Below are positions 52,680-60,784 of a stretch of DNA of 64,000 nt, in pieces; the first letter of the stretch is position 1, and every line of letters starts with the position of its first letter. The notes beneath the pieces are model-generated. The model did not search any database, was not told the DNA's origin, and saw nothing but the letters and a program-made list of their open reading frames with translations. The position numbers and the translations under genes are program-made. Location of the stretch: NCBI RefSeq assembly GCF_001423245.1, contig NZ_LMOH01000008.1, forward strand, positions 21,363 to 85,362, given 5' to 3'. The DNA is from Aureimonas sp. Leaf324. Its GTDB lineage: Bacteria > Pseudomonadota > Alphaproteobacteria > Rhizobiales > Rhizobiaceae.

Positions 52680-54641
52680 ATGGCCAGCGAACAGACGCTC
52701 GACCCGGTGACCTTCGAGGTCCTCAAGAACTCCTTCATCACCAGCGTCGACCAGATGGGCGAGCAGGTGCTGCGGACCTGCTACTCCTTCGTGATCTACA
52801 ACCACGACTTCTCCTCGGCGCTGCACGATGCCGACGGTGAATGCGCGGCGCAGGGCAACCAGGACATCGCCGTCCACGTCGGCACCCTGCACTTCACCTG
52901 CAAGGACGTGATGCGCGCCTTCGAGGGCGACATGCACGACGGCGACGTCTTCGCCATCAACGACCCCTATGCCGGCGGCACGCATTTCTCGGACGTGCGC
53001 CTCATCCGCCCCGTCTTCTCCGGCGGCGAGATCATCGCCTATGCCCAGTCCAACGGCCACTGGTCGGACATGGGCGGCTCGGTGCCGGGCTCCTTCGACG
53101 TGACCGCCAAGGACATGTTCCGCGAGGGCCTGCGCATCACGCCGGTCCGGCTCTACGACAAGGGCGTCTTCCGGCGGGACGTCGCCAACATGATCGCCTC
53201 CAACACGCGCGACCCCGCCTCGATCATCGGCGACATCCAGGCGCAGGCGCAGGGCACCGCCGTCTGCGCGCGCGAAATCCTGCGCCTCGTCGAGAAATAC
53301 GGGCGAGAGACCGTGAAGACGGGCCTTGCCGAAGTGCAGGACTATGTCGAGCGGGCCGTGCGCCAGCGCATCGCCGCGCTCCCCGACGGCACCTGGGAGA
53401 CGGTCGACTACATCGACCGCGACCCGGCCGGCGGCGAGGGCATGATCCCGATCCGAATCAAGATGACGATCAAGGGCGATAAGGCCTATTACGACTTCTC
53501 GGGCAGCCACCCGACCATCGCCTCGATCTACAACTCGGCCTTCGGCGCGACCTTCTCGGCGGTGGCGGCGGGCATGAAGACTTTCTTCCCCGACCTGCCG
53601 CTCAATTCCGGCTTCTACCGCGCCTTCGAGCTGACCGTGCCGGAAGGCTCGATCGTCGACGCCAAGTGGCCGGTGGCGGTCACCGGCTTCCTGATGCCCT
53701 TCGAGAAGATCATGAACTCGATCTACGAGATGTGGTCGGAGCTGATGCCCGAGCGCGCACTCGCCTGCACCTTCAACCTCGAATACCTGCTGACCGGCGG
53801 GCGCGACGCCCGCTCGCCCGACAAGCCGATCTTCATGTTCTACGACTGGCTGCCGGGCGGCTGGGGCGGGCGCAACGGCAAGGACGGCGCCAACGTCACC
53901 ACCTCGTGCTTCGGCACCGGCATGATGGCGCAGCCGATCGAGGGCCAGGAGCGCACGACGCCGATCCTGATGACGGAGTGCCAGATCCAGACCGATTCCG
54001 CCGGTCCCGGCGAGTGGCGCGGCGGCGTCGGCGTCCTCAAGGGCTCCAAGATGCTGCAGTCCGAGGACACGGTGATCTCCTACATCTGCGACCGCGAGCG
54101 GGCGATCGTCTGGGGCATCGAAGGGGGCCTCCCCTCGATCCCGCACGGGCTGACGCTGAAGCGGGTCGGCACCGAGGAGACCGTCCGCCTCGGCACGATC
54201 TTCTCCGACGTGTCGCTCAAGGAGGGCGACCACTTCTGGCGACCCACCGGCGGCGGCGGCGGCTTCGGCGATCCGTTGAAGCGCGATCCCGCCCATGTCC
54301 TCGAGGACGTCGTCGACGACTACGTGTCGGTGAAGCGGGCCGCCAGCGACTACGGCGTCGTGATCCGCACGATCGACGCCGAGCTCTGCGAGTACGAGAT
54401 CGACGAGGCCGGCACGCGAGCCCTTCGCGCCGAGATCGCCAAGAGCCGCGTCGAGTGGGCCCGTGAGGACCCCGAAGCGGTCGCCGGCAGGTTCCGGGCC
54501 GGCGAGATCGACATGATGGACGTGATCCGCCGCCACGCCGTGATCCTCCACTGGGGCACGGGCGAGCTCCTGCCCGAATCCACCCGGCAGTTCCGCGAGA
54601 GCTTCGAGCGTCGCTCGGTCGCCAAGTGGGCCGCCGCCTGA
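52680..54641 (+). CDS. hyuB: HyuB-type hydantoinase/oxoprolinase subunit B
   Basis: 653 aa from ATG 52680. Characteristic stretches are LDPVTFEVLKNSFITSVDQM at the N-terminus, AINDPYAGGTHFSDV near residues 92-106, GHWSDMGGSVPGS, and the glycine-rich GGGGGFGDPLKRDP near 523-536. The C-terminal extension of about 115 residues after GDPLKRDP (AHVLEDVVDDYVSVKRAA onward) is typical of the family. It forms the catalytic partner of HyuA for ATP-dependent ring opening. A hairpin lies between it and the next gene (54654-54681). Its substrate remains to be inferred from the cluster. Confidence 0.93.
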   Translation: MASEQTLDPVTFEVLKNSFITSVDQMGEQVLRTCYSFVIYNHDFSSALHDADGECAAQGNQDIAVHVGTLHFTCKDVMRAFEGDMHDGDVFAINDPYAGGTHFSDVRLIRPVFSGGEIIAYAQSNGHWSDMGGSVPGSFDVTAKDMFREGLRITPVRLYDKGVFRRDVANMIASNTRDPASIIGDIQAQAQGTAVCAREILRLVEKYGRETVKTGLAEVQDYVERAVRQRIAALPDGTWETVDYIDRDPAGGEGMIPIRIKMTIKGDKAYYDFSGSHPTIASIYNSAFGATFSAVAAGMKTFFPDLPLNSGFYRAFELTVPEGSIVDAKWPVAVTGFLMPFEKIMNSIYEMWSELMPERALACTFNLEYLLTGGRDARSPDKPIFMFYDWLPGGWGGRNGKDGANVTTSCFGTGMMAQPIEGQERTTPILMTECQIQTDSAGPGEWRGGVGVLKGSKMLQSEDTVISYICDRERAIVWGIEGGLPSIPHGLTLKRVGTEETVRLGTIFSDVSLKEGDHFWRPTGGGGGFGDPLKRDPAHVLEDVVDDYVSVKRAASDYGVVIRTIDAELCEYEIDEAGTRALRAEIAKSRVEWAREDPEAVAGRFRAGEIDMMDVIRRHAVILHWGTGELLPESTRQFRESFERRSVAKWAAA

Positions 54642-54653
54642 CGAGACATGCCC

Positions 54654-54681
54654 GGACGGGCGGGGCCGGGCGGCCCCGTCC
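54654..54681 (+). terminator. Intercistronic hairpin between hyuB and the binding-protein gene
   Basis: GGGGCC and GGCCCC form a 6-bp stem around GGGC, extended by GGAC/GTCC with a four-base bulge. There is no U-tract. It may stabilise the 3' end of the hyuAB message or partly terminate it before the transport genes. Confidence 0.45.
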
Positions 54682-54714
54682 CTTCTCCCTCCCGAAGCCT
54701 GAAGGATCGATGCC

Positions 54715-55788
54715 ATGACGCCTTTTCAAGCCATGACCCGCGCACTCGGGCTTGCGACCGGCCTGTCGCTCGCCGCGCTCTCCCCCGCTTCGGCGCAGGA
54801 GAGCTGGTTCCCGATGAAGATTTTCGATTCCTCCTCCGGCACGCCGACCCCGGCCGAGTACACGCCGGTGGGCAAGGCCGAGAAGCCCTACAATCTCTGC
54901 GTCCTCTTCCCGCACATGAAGGACAGCTTCTGGGTCGCGGTCGCCTACGGCGTCGTGAAACAGGCCGAGGCCGCCAACGTCAACATGACGCTCTACGAGG
55001 CGGGCGGCTACGAGAACCTGCCGCGCCAGCTCTCGCAGTTCGACGACTGCCTCGCGAGCGGCGCAGACGCCATCATCGTCGGCGCGATCTCCGGCGCGGG
55101 CCTCGCGCAGAAGTTCGACGAGGCCAAGGCCAAGGGCGTGCCGGTGGTCGGCGTCGTCAATCCGGTGCCGATCGAGAAGCTGCCGGCCGCCAACTTCGTC
55201 GACTTCGCGGCGATGGGCGGGGTGACCGCCAAAGGCCTTCTGGCGAGCCTCGGCTCGGGCGAGACGGCGAATGTCGTCACCTTCCCCGGCCCCGCGGGCT
55301 CGGGCTGGGCGGAGAGCTTCAACGAGGGCTTCAAGAAGGAGGTCGCCGGCAACGCCAACGTCAAGATCCTCGACGAGAAGTTCGGCGACTCGGGCGTCGC
55401 CGTCCAGCTCCAGCTGATCCAGGACGCGCTCCAGACCTATCCCGACATGAACGTCATCTGGGGCACGGCGCCGACGGCGGAGGCCGCGATCGGCGCCGTC
55501 GCCGAGGCCGGCCGCACCGACATGAAGATCATCTCCTCCTACGAGAACCAGGCGATGCTCGACGCGCTGAACCGCGGCGACATCCTGGCCTTCGCCACCC
55601 AGTATCCCGTCGGCGAGGGCGCGATCGGCATCGACCAGGCGATCCGCCTCATCGAGAAGAAGCCGGTGGTCAAGCTCGTCCAGCCGGAAGCGGCCGTCAT
55701 CGACAAGACCACGGTGCCGAACGTCAAGATGGACCTCGTGCTCGCCCCCGCCGACTGGACCCCGGTCTATTCGGTCAAGGCGAAGTAG
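54715..55788 (+). CDS. Ribose-type ABC transporter periplasmic binding protein (TorT-like)
   Basis: 357 aa. A signal peptide ends near SPASAQ-E (residue 28). The Peripla_BP_4 fold is evident from YNLCVLFPHMKDSFWVAVAY, LSQFDDCLASGADAIIVGAI, and later GTAPTAEAAIGAVAEAGRTD. The overall pattern is close to TorT-type receptors rather than classical ribose binders. It starts 73 bp after hyuB and is followed by a double-domain ATPase gene and two permease genes, forming a complete importer. Co-location with HyuAB and a molybdenum hydroxylase suggests a cyclic nitrogenous ligand rather than a sugar. Confidence 0.88.
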   Translation: MTPFQAMTRALGLATGLSLAALSPASAQESWFPMKIFDSSSGTPTPAEYTPVGKAEKPYNLCVLFPHMKDSFWVAVAYGVVKQAEAANVNMTLYEAGGYENLPRQLSQFDDCLASGADAIIVGAISGAGLAQKFDEAKAKGVPVVGVVNPVPIEKLPAANFVDFAAMGGVTAKGLLASLGSGETANVVTFPGPAGSGWAESFNEGFKKEVAGNANVKILDEKFGDSGVAVQLQLIQDALQTYPDMNVIWGTAPTAEAAIGAVAEAGRTDMKIISSYENQAMLDALNRGDILAFATQYPVGEGAIGIDQAIRLIEKKPVVKLVQPEAAVIDKTTVPNVKMDLVLAPADWTPVYSVKAK

Positions 55789-55800
55789 GACCCGCGCGAC

Positions 55801-57354
55801 ATGGAGAGCGGCATGGAGCGAGCCCCCGCGCCCGCCGGACACGAGGAGCCCCTGCTTCGCCTGTCCGGCATCACCAAGCGCTTTACGGGCGTCCTCGCCC
55901 TCGACGGCGTCGATCTCGACGTGCGCGCGGGCGAGCTCCATGTCCTCTTCGGCGAGAACGGCGCCGGCAAGTCGACGCTGATCAACGTCATCTCGGGCAC
56001 CTTCCCGCCCGACGCCGGCTCCTTCCGCTTCAACGGCGAGGCGGTCGGCCGCCTCTCTCCGCACCGGGCGCGCCAGATCGGCATCAGCCCGGTGTTCCAG
56101 GAATTCTCGCTGGTGCCGAGCCTCACGGTCGAGGAAAATCTCTTCCTCGGCCGCGAGGCGTCGAGCGCCGGCGTCCTGAAGTCGGGCGCCATGCGCCGGC
56201 GCGCGCGCGAACTGATCGACGAGCTCGGCTTCGACCTCGATCCGGGGGCTCGCGTCGACGACCTGTCGCGCGCCCACCAGCAGATGGCCGAGATCGCGAA
56301 AGCCCTTCTCGGCAATGTGAAGCTCCTCATCCTCGACGAGCCCACCGCCTCGCTCACCGAGCGCGAGACCGGGCGGCTCTTCGAGCTGATCGCGCGGCTG
56401 AAGCGCGAGGGCGTCGGCATCATCTACGTCTCGCACCGGATGCGCGAGATCCGCGCGCTCGCCGACCGCGTCACGGTGCTGCGCGACGGCCGCCACATCA
56501 GGACGCTCGACGCCGCCACGGTGACCGACGGCGAACTCGTCGAGCTGATGACCGGGCGACGCATCGATGTCCTGTTCCCCGCCATCACCCATGCGCCCGG
56601 CGCGGTGGCGCTCGATGTCGAGAACCTCTCCACCGCAGACGGCACGGTCGCCGGCGTCAACTTCCACGCGCGGGCCGGCGAGATCACCGGGATCGCCGGG
56701 CTCGTCGGCTGCGGCAAGTCGGAGCTGGTGCGCGCGATCTATGGGCTCGAGCCGATCGCGGGCGGTCGCATCCGCCTGCATGGCGTGCCCTACGAGACCC
56801 CCTCCCCGCGCGCGAGCCTGCGCCGGGGCGCCGCCTACTTTCCCGCCAACCGCGTGGCCGAGGGCCTCGCCCTGTCGCGGCCGATCCGCGAGAACGCCTC
56901 GATGACGGCGCTCGACCTGCCGCGCTTCGCGCGCGCCGGCGTCCTGAAGCGCCGGGCCGAGCGGGCGCTGGTCGGGCCGATCATGGAGCGGCTGAAGCTG
57001 CGACCGGCGGGCATCGAGCGGGCGGTCGGCAACCTGTCCGGCGGCAACCGGCAGAAGGTGATGCTCGGCCGCGCCCTGACGCGCGAGCTGACGGTCTTCC
57101 TGTTCGACGAGCCGAGCGTCGGCATCGACGTCGGCGCCAAGCTCGAGGTCTACGACTTCATGAAGCGTCTCGTGGAAGCCGGGGCCGCGGTGGTGGTCGT
57201 GTCGTCCGAACTGCCGGAGGTGCTGGCCCTGTCGAACCGGCTCTACGTCATGCACCACGGCCGGATCGCGGCCGAGCTCGAGGGCCCCGACAAGACCGAG
57301 ACCAACGTCCTTGCAAGCTTCTTTCGCGAGCAGCGCGCCGGAGCGGCCGCATGA
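55801..57354 (+). CDS. Ribose-type ABC transporter ATPase (RbsA-like, two domains)
   Basis: 517 aa from ATG 55801; a second ATG at 55813 is possible. Domain 1 has a canonical Walker A, GENGAGKST near 52-60, signature DDLSRAHQQM and Walker B LLILDEPTASLTE. Domain 2, from about 270, has VGCGKSE near 301-308 in place of a full P-loop, signature VGNLSGGNRQK and FLFDEPSVGID. This asymmetry is normal for RbsA/XylG/MglA. It drives the two permeases that follow; the first starts inside its stop codon region (ATGA 57351-57354). Confidence 0.93.
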   Translation: MESGMERAPAPAGHEEPLLRLSGITKRFTGVLALDGVDLDVRAGELHVLFGENGAGKSTLINVISGTFPPDAGSFRFNGEAVGRLSPHRARQIGISPVFQEFSLVPSLTVEENLFLGREASSAGVLKSGAMRRRARELIDELGFDLDPGARVDDLSRAHQQMAEIAKALLGNVKLLILDEPTASLTERETGRLFELIARLKREGVGIIYVSHRMREIRALADRVTVLRDGRHIRTLDAATVTDGELVELMTGRRIDVLFPAITHAPGAVALDVENLSTADGTVAGVNFHARAGEITGIAGLVGCGKSELVRAIYGLEPIAGGRIRLHGVPYETPSPRASLRRGAAYFPANRVAEGLALSRPIRENASMTALDLPRFARAGVLKRRAERALVGPIMERLKLRPAGIERAVGNLSGGNRQKVMLGRALTRELTVFLFDEPSVGIDVGAKLEVYDFMKRLVEAGAAVVVVSSELPEVLALSNRLYVMHHGRIAAELEGPDKTETNVLASFFREQRAGAAA

Positions 57355-58346
57355 GCGCGATCGCCGCCCGCCGCCCGAGCGGCCTCACCCTTCGCATCGG
57401 CATGCTGCCGATCGCGCTCCTTCTCCTCGTCGTCGCCATGTCGCTGGTCTCGCCGCAGTTCTACGGGCCTGCCAACGTCCTCAACATCCTGCGCAACGCG
57501 TCCTTCCTGACGATCGTGGCGCTCGGCCAGGCGATCGTCATCATCGCCGGTGGCTTCGACCTGTCGGTCGGCGCCGTGGTGGCGCTGGCGAGCGTCGTCA
57601 CCGCCAAGGTCATGGGATGGGCGGCCGGCATCGTTCCCGGAAACGATGCGGCGATCGTCGCGATCGGCGTGGCGGCCGGCCTCGGCTCGGGGCTCGTCGT
57701 CGGCCTCGTCAACGGCCTGTGCGTCTCGCGCCTCAAGGTGTCCGGCTTCGTCGTCACGCTCGGCACCATGTCGGCCACGGCCGGCGTCGGGCTGATGATC
57801 ACGAGCGGCATCCCCGTCTACGGCATGCCCGACGGCTTCGTGAAGGGCTTCGGCCGCGGCCAGGCCTTCGGCCTGCCCTATGCCGTCTTCATCGCGCTCG
57901 CGCTTGTCCTCGTCATGGTCTTCGTCCAGCGGCGCACGCTGTTCGGGCGCTATGTCCATGCGATCGGCGGCAATGCGGACGCCGCCGTCGTGTCGGGCGT
58001 CTCGATCGGGCGCCATGTCGTCGGCACTTATGCGCTGTCGGGCGTCTTCGCGGCGGGCGCCGGCATCCTCTATACGGCGCTCGTCGGCTCCGGCCAGGCG
58101 AGCTTCGGCGGCGACCGGATGATGCTGCAGTCGATCGCGGCGGCCGTGATCGGCGGCGTGTCGCTGCGCGGCGGCGTCGGCCGGGTCGAGATCGTTGCCC
58201 TGTCGGCACTGTTCCTGACGACGCTCGGCAACGCGCTCAACCTCCTTCATGTCGACGCCCGCCTGCAGCCGGTGTTCCTGGGCGCGATCATGGTGGCGGC
58301 GGTAGCGGTCGAGGAACTCGGACGACGGAGAAAGCCGCGTGTCTGA
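57351..58346 (+). CDS. Ribose-type ABC transporter permease (1)
   Basis: 331 aa from ATG 57351, overlapping the ATPase gene by 4 bp. About nine hydrophobic segments. Family motifs: SPQFYGPANVLNILRNASF near 28-46, ALGQAIVIIAGGFDLSVGAV near 55-74, GRYVHAIGGNADAAVVSGV near 200-218. It is an RbsC/BPD_transp_2 member. Its end overlaps the second permease gene by 8 bp. Two non-identical permeases imply a heterodimeric pore, unlike the homodimeric classical ribose system. Confidence 0.92.
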   Translation: MSAIAARRPSGLTLRIGMLPIALLLLVVAMSLVSPQFYGPANVLNILRNASFLTIVALGQAIVIIAGGFDLSVGAVVALASVVTAKVMGWAAGIVPGNDAAIVAIGVAAGLGSGLVVGLVNGLCVSRLKVSGFVVTLGTMSATAGVGLMITSGIPVYGMPDGFVKGFGRGQAFGLPYAVFIALALVLVMVFVQRRTLFGRYVHAIGGNADAAVVSGVSIGRHVVGTYALSGVFAAGAGILYTALVGSGQASFGGDRMMLQSIAAAVIGGVSLRGGVGRVEIVALSALFLTTLGNALNLLHVDARLQPVFLGAIMVAAVAVEELGRRRKPRV

Positions 58347-59352
58347 CGCACCCAACTCGCCGGCCCTCGCGATGGCCGCCCCGTCCGACGCCTCGACGCT
58401 GCGGCAGCGGCTCTGGCAGGCGGCCCTGCCGATCGCCCTCGTCGTCCTGCTTCTCGGCTTCTCGGCGGTCGATGCGCGGGTGCTCGGCCCCGCCAATCTC
58501 CTCAACGTCGCGCAGCAGACGAGCTACCTCGCGCTCTTCGCCATGGCGCAGACCGTGGTGATCCTGACGCGCGGCTTCGACCTGTCGCTCGGCCCCACGG
58601 TCTCGATGGTCTCGGTCGCCTCCGCCATGGCGCTGGCGGCCGCGGCGGCGGCCGGCCTGTCGCCGGTCGCGGTGCTCGTGCTCGGCCTCGTAGCGGGCCT
58701 CGGCATCGGCCTTGCGGCCGGCGCCTTCAACGGCATCGTCGTCGCGTTCCTCGGCGTCAGCCCCTTCGTCGCGACGCTCGGCTCCTACAACATCGCGATC
58801 GGCGTCGCGACCACGATCTCCGGCGGGCGGCCGGTGCAAGGCGTGCCGGACCTCTTCTCCGACGTCCTCTACCGCGGCAGCGTCTTGGGCGTGCCGGCGG
58901 CGATCGTGATCGCGATCCTCGTCGCGCTTCTTCTCCATCTCGCGCTGACCGGCACCGTGTTCGGCCGCTCGCTCTATCTCGTCGGCACCAATCCGCGCGC
59001 GGCCGCCGTCGCCGGTCTGCCGGTGAAGCGCATCCTCGCCCTCGCCTATCTCCTGTGCTCAGGCCTTGCCGCGCTCGGCGCCCTGATGATGACGGCGCGC
59101 ACCGGATCGGGCGAGCCGAACCTCGGCGGCTCGCTCTCGCTCCAGGCGATCGCGGCGGCCGTGGTCGGCGGCACGAGCCTTGCCGGCGGGCGCGGCGGCG
59201 TCGGCACGGCGGTGCTCGGCGCGCTCTTCGTCACCATCCTGTCGAACGGCATGAACCTGACGCGCATCGACGGCTACGTGCAGATGATCGTGCTCGGGGT
59301 CATCGTGATCCTCGGTGTAGTCCTGGACCGGGCGCGCCTGTCCGGACGCTAA
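58339..59352 (+). CDS. Ribose-type ABC transporter permease (2)
   Basis: 337 aa from GTG 58339, 8 bp inside the preceding gene; no later Met gives a better start. An N-terminal hydrophilic stretch of about 27 residues precedes nine or so membrane segments. Motifs parallel those of permease 1: MAQTVVILTRGFDLSLGPTV and GRSLYLVGTNPRAAAVAGL. The two share the RbsC fold but differ widely, suggesting an old duplication. The stop codon lies inside an intrinsic terminator hairpin (59342-59368), marking the end of the importer transcript or a partial stop before the hydroxylase genes. Confidence 0.92.
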   Translation: MSDAPNSPALAMAAPSDASTLRQRLWQAALPIALVVLLLGFSAVDARVLGPANLLNVAQQTSYLALFAMAQTVVILTRGFDLSLGPTVSMVSVASAMALAAAAAAGLSPVAVLVLGLVAGLGIGLAAGAFNGIVVAFLGVSPFVATLGSYNIAIGVATTISGGRPVQGVPDLFSDVLYRGSVLGVPAAIVIAILVALLLHLALTGTVFGRSLYLVGTNPRAAAVAGLPVKRILALAYLLCSGLAALGALMMTARTGSGEPNLGGSLSLQAIAAAVVGGTSLAGGRGGVGTAVLGALFVTILSNGMNLTRIDGYVQMIVLGVIVILGVVLDRARLSGR

Positions 59353-59368
59353 GCGTGTTCGGTTTTTT
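59342..59368 (+). terminator. Intrinsic terminator at the end of the importer genes
   Basis: Positions 59342-59349 and 59355-59362 form an 8-bp stem (two G-U pairs, six Watson-Crick) around a 5-base loop, immediately followed by TTTTTT (59363-59368). The permease stop codon TAA is in the hairpin. It is the only clear hairpin plus U-tract noticed in the window. Confidence 0.65.
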
Positions 59369-59468
59369 CGATAAGCCAATCAAGGAAGTCGTATTTCACA
59401 AGGGAGCGGCCCCCGGCGCACAGTCGAGGGCCACGCCCACGACGGAACCGGACGAAAGGGGGCCTGCC

Positions 59469-60302
59469 ATGTTGGACACGCCGCAGCGGCATGTCGTCTT
59501 CGCCGACAGTCTCGACGGTGCGATCGAGGCGCTGGCCCGGGGCGCGAGCGTCATGGGGGGCGGAACCTGGATGATGCGCGCGGAGCGGCGGGGCGAGGCC
59601 CTGCCGGCCTCCGTCGTCCTCCTCGACCGCATCCCCGCCCTCACCGAAGTGGTGGTGACCGACAGCGCCGTCTCGCTCGGCGCCGGCCTCAGCCACGCGG
59701 CGGTCGCAGGCGCGCTGAAGGGGCTGCCCGGCCTCGAGGGCGTCGTCGCCGCAGCGTCGGGTTCCGCCAATCCGGCGATCCGTCATGCCGCGACGCTCGG
59801 CGGCAATCTCGCGACCGTCGACTTTCCCGCCGCCGACCTCGCCCCGGCGCTGCTGGCGCAGGGCGCCGAGGTCGAACTGGCCGCGAGCGGCGGCGCGCGG
59901 CGCCTGCCCCTCGACGCGTTTCTCACCGATCGACCGGCGCATCTTGCCGACGCCATCCTCACCCGCGTCCACCTGCCGCGCAAGGCCGTCAGGAGCGCGC
60001 ACGCCCGCCTGCCCCTCAGAAAGGCCGGCGACTATCCGGTGGCGATCGTCTCCGTCGCGCGCCGCGCCGACGGCACGCTGCGCATCGCGGTCGGCTCGGT
60101 CGAGCCCGTCGCGCGCCGCTGGACCGCGCTGGAGGCGGCGATCGGCACTCGGCCGACCTCGCCCGACGAGGGCGCGCATCTTGCCGCCGCGCACATGGCG
60201 TTCCAGGGCCGCGATGGCGTCGAAGCCGAGGGCTGGTATCGCGTCACCGTCCTGCCGGCGCTGGTGAAGCGGGCGCTGGACGCGTTGGAGGGCCGACCAT
60301 GA
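59469..60302 (+). CDS. Molybdenum hydroxylase FAD-binding subunit (CoxM/XdhB-like)
   Basis: 277 aa from ATG 59469, with GGGGG about 8 bp upstream. FAD-site motifs: MGGGTWMMRAERRG near residues 29-42 and IRHAATLGGNLAT near 101-113, typical of the medium subunit of xanthine dehydrogenase/CO dehydrogenase-type enzymes. An in-frame GTG at 59355 would add 38 residues but overlaps the terminator U-tract and lacks coding character. It shuttles electrons from the iron-sulfur subunit to NAD or a quinone. The start of the iron-sulfur gene overlaps its stop by 4 bp. Confidence 0.9.
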   Translation: MLDTPQRHVVFADSLDGAIEALARGASVMGGGTWMMRAERRGEALPASVVLLDRIPALTEVVVTDSAVSLGAGLSHAAVAGALKGLPGLEGVVAAASGSANPAIRHAATLGGNLATVDFPAADLAPALLAQGAEVELAASGGARRLPLDAFLTDRPAHLADAILTRVHLPRKAVRSAHARLPLRKAGDYPVAIVSVARRADGTLRIAVGSVEPVARRWTALEAAIGTRPTSPDEGAHLAAAHMAFQGRDGVEAEGWYRVTVLPALVKRALDALEGRP

Positions 60303-60784
60303 GCGTGCGTTTCGAGCTGAACGGCGAGCCCTGCGGCTTTGCCGGCGATCCGCTCACCCCGCTCGTCGACGTCCTGCGCGGCGAGCGCTTCCTGACCGGC
60401 ACCAAGGCCGTCTGCCGTGAGGGCTTCTGCGGCGCCTGCACCGTGCATGTCGACGGCGAGGCACGCATGTCCTGCCTCGTGCCGATGGCCGGACTGGCCG
60501 GCCGGCGCGTCACCACGATCGAGGGGCTGGCCGCGCCGGGCGCCGCCCACCCGCTTCAGGCCGCCTTCGAGACCGCCGACGTCGTCCAGTGCGGCATGTG
60601 CTTTCCCGGCATGGTGATGAGCCTGTCGGCCGCCTTTCGCGATCGGCCGCCCGCGAGCCGCGACGAGGTGAAGGCGGCGATGACCGGAAACATCTGCCGC
60701 TGCACCGGCTACGAGCGCATCGTCGACGCGGTGCTGGCCGGCCTCGCGCCGAGCCAGCCGAGCGTTGGAGGCTCCGATGTCTGA
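60299..60784 (+). CDS. Molybdenum hydroxylase 2Fe-2S subunit (CoxS-like)
   Basis: 161 aa. Plant-ferredoxin-type cluster ligands are Cys39, Cys44, Cys47 and Cys59 (CREGFCGACTVHVDG); the second, alpha-helical cluster uses Cys98, Cys101, Cys133 and Cys135 (QCGMCFPGM and NICRCTGYERI). All eight are present, as in CoxS/XdhA N-terminal domains. It overlaps the FAD-subunit gene by 4 bp and the large-subunit gene by 8 bp, so the three subunits are co-translated. It relays electrons from the molybdenum site to FAD. Confidence 0.95.
   Translation: MSVRFELNGEPCGFAGDPLTPLVDVLRGERFLTGTKAVCREGFCGACTVHVDGEARMSCLVPMAGLAGRRVTTIEGLAAPGAAHPLQAAFETADVVQCGMCFPGMVMSLSAAFRDRPPASRDEVKAAMTGNICRCTGYERIVDAVLAGLAPSQPSVGGSDV

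Noticed and set aside
54217..57258. A 1013-codon open frame on the minus strand, opposite hyuB, the binding-protein and the ATPase genes
   Set aside because: Covers three recognised genes antisense and has only His/Asp/Arg-rich shadow composition.
59355..59468. 38-residue N-terminal extension of the FAD subunit from GTG 59355 (VFGFFDKPIKEVVFH)
   Set aside because: Overlaps the terminator hairpin and U-tract, has no family counterpart, and a good ribosome site precedes ATG 59469.
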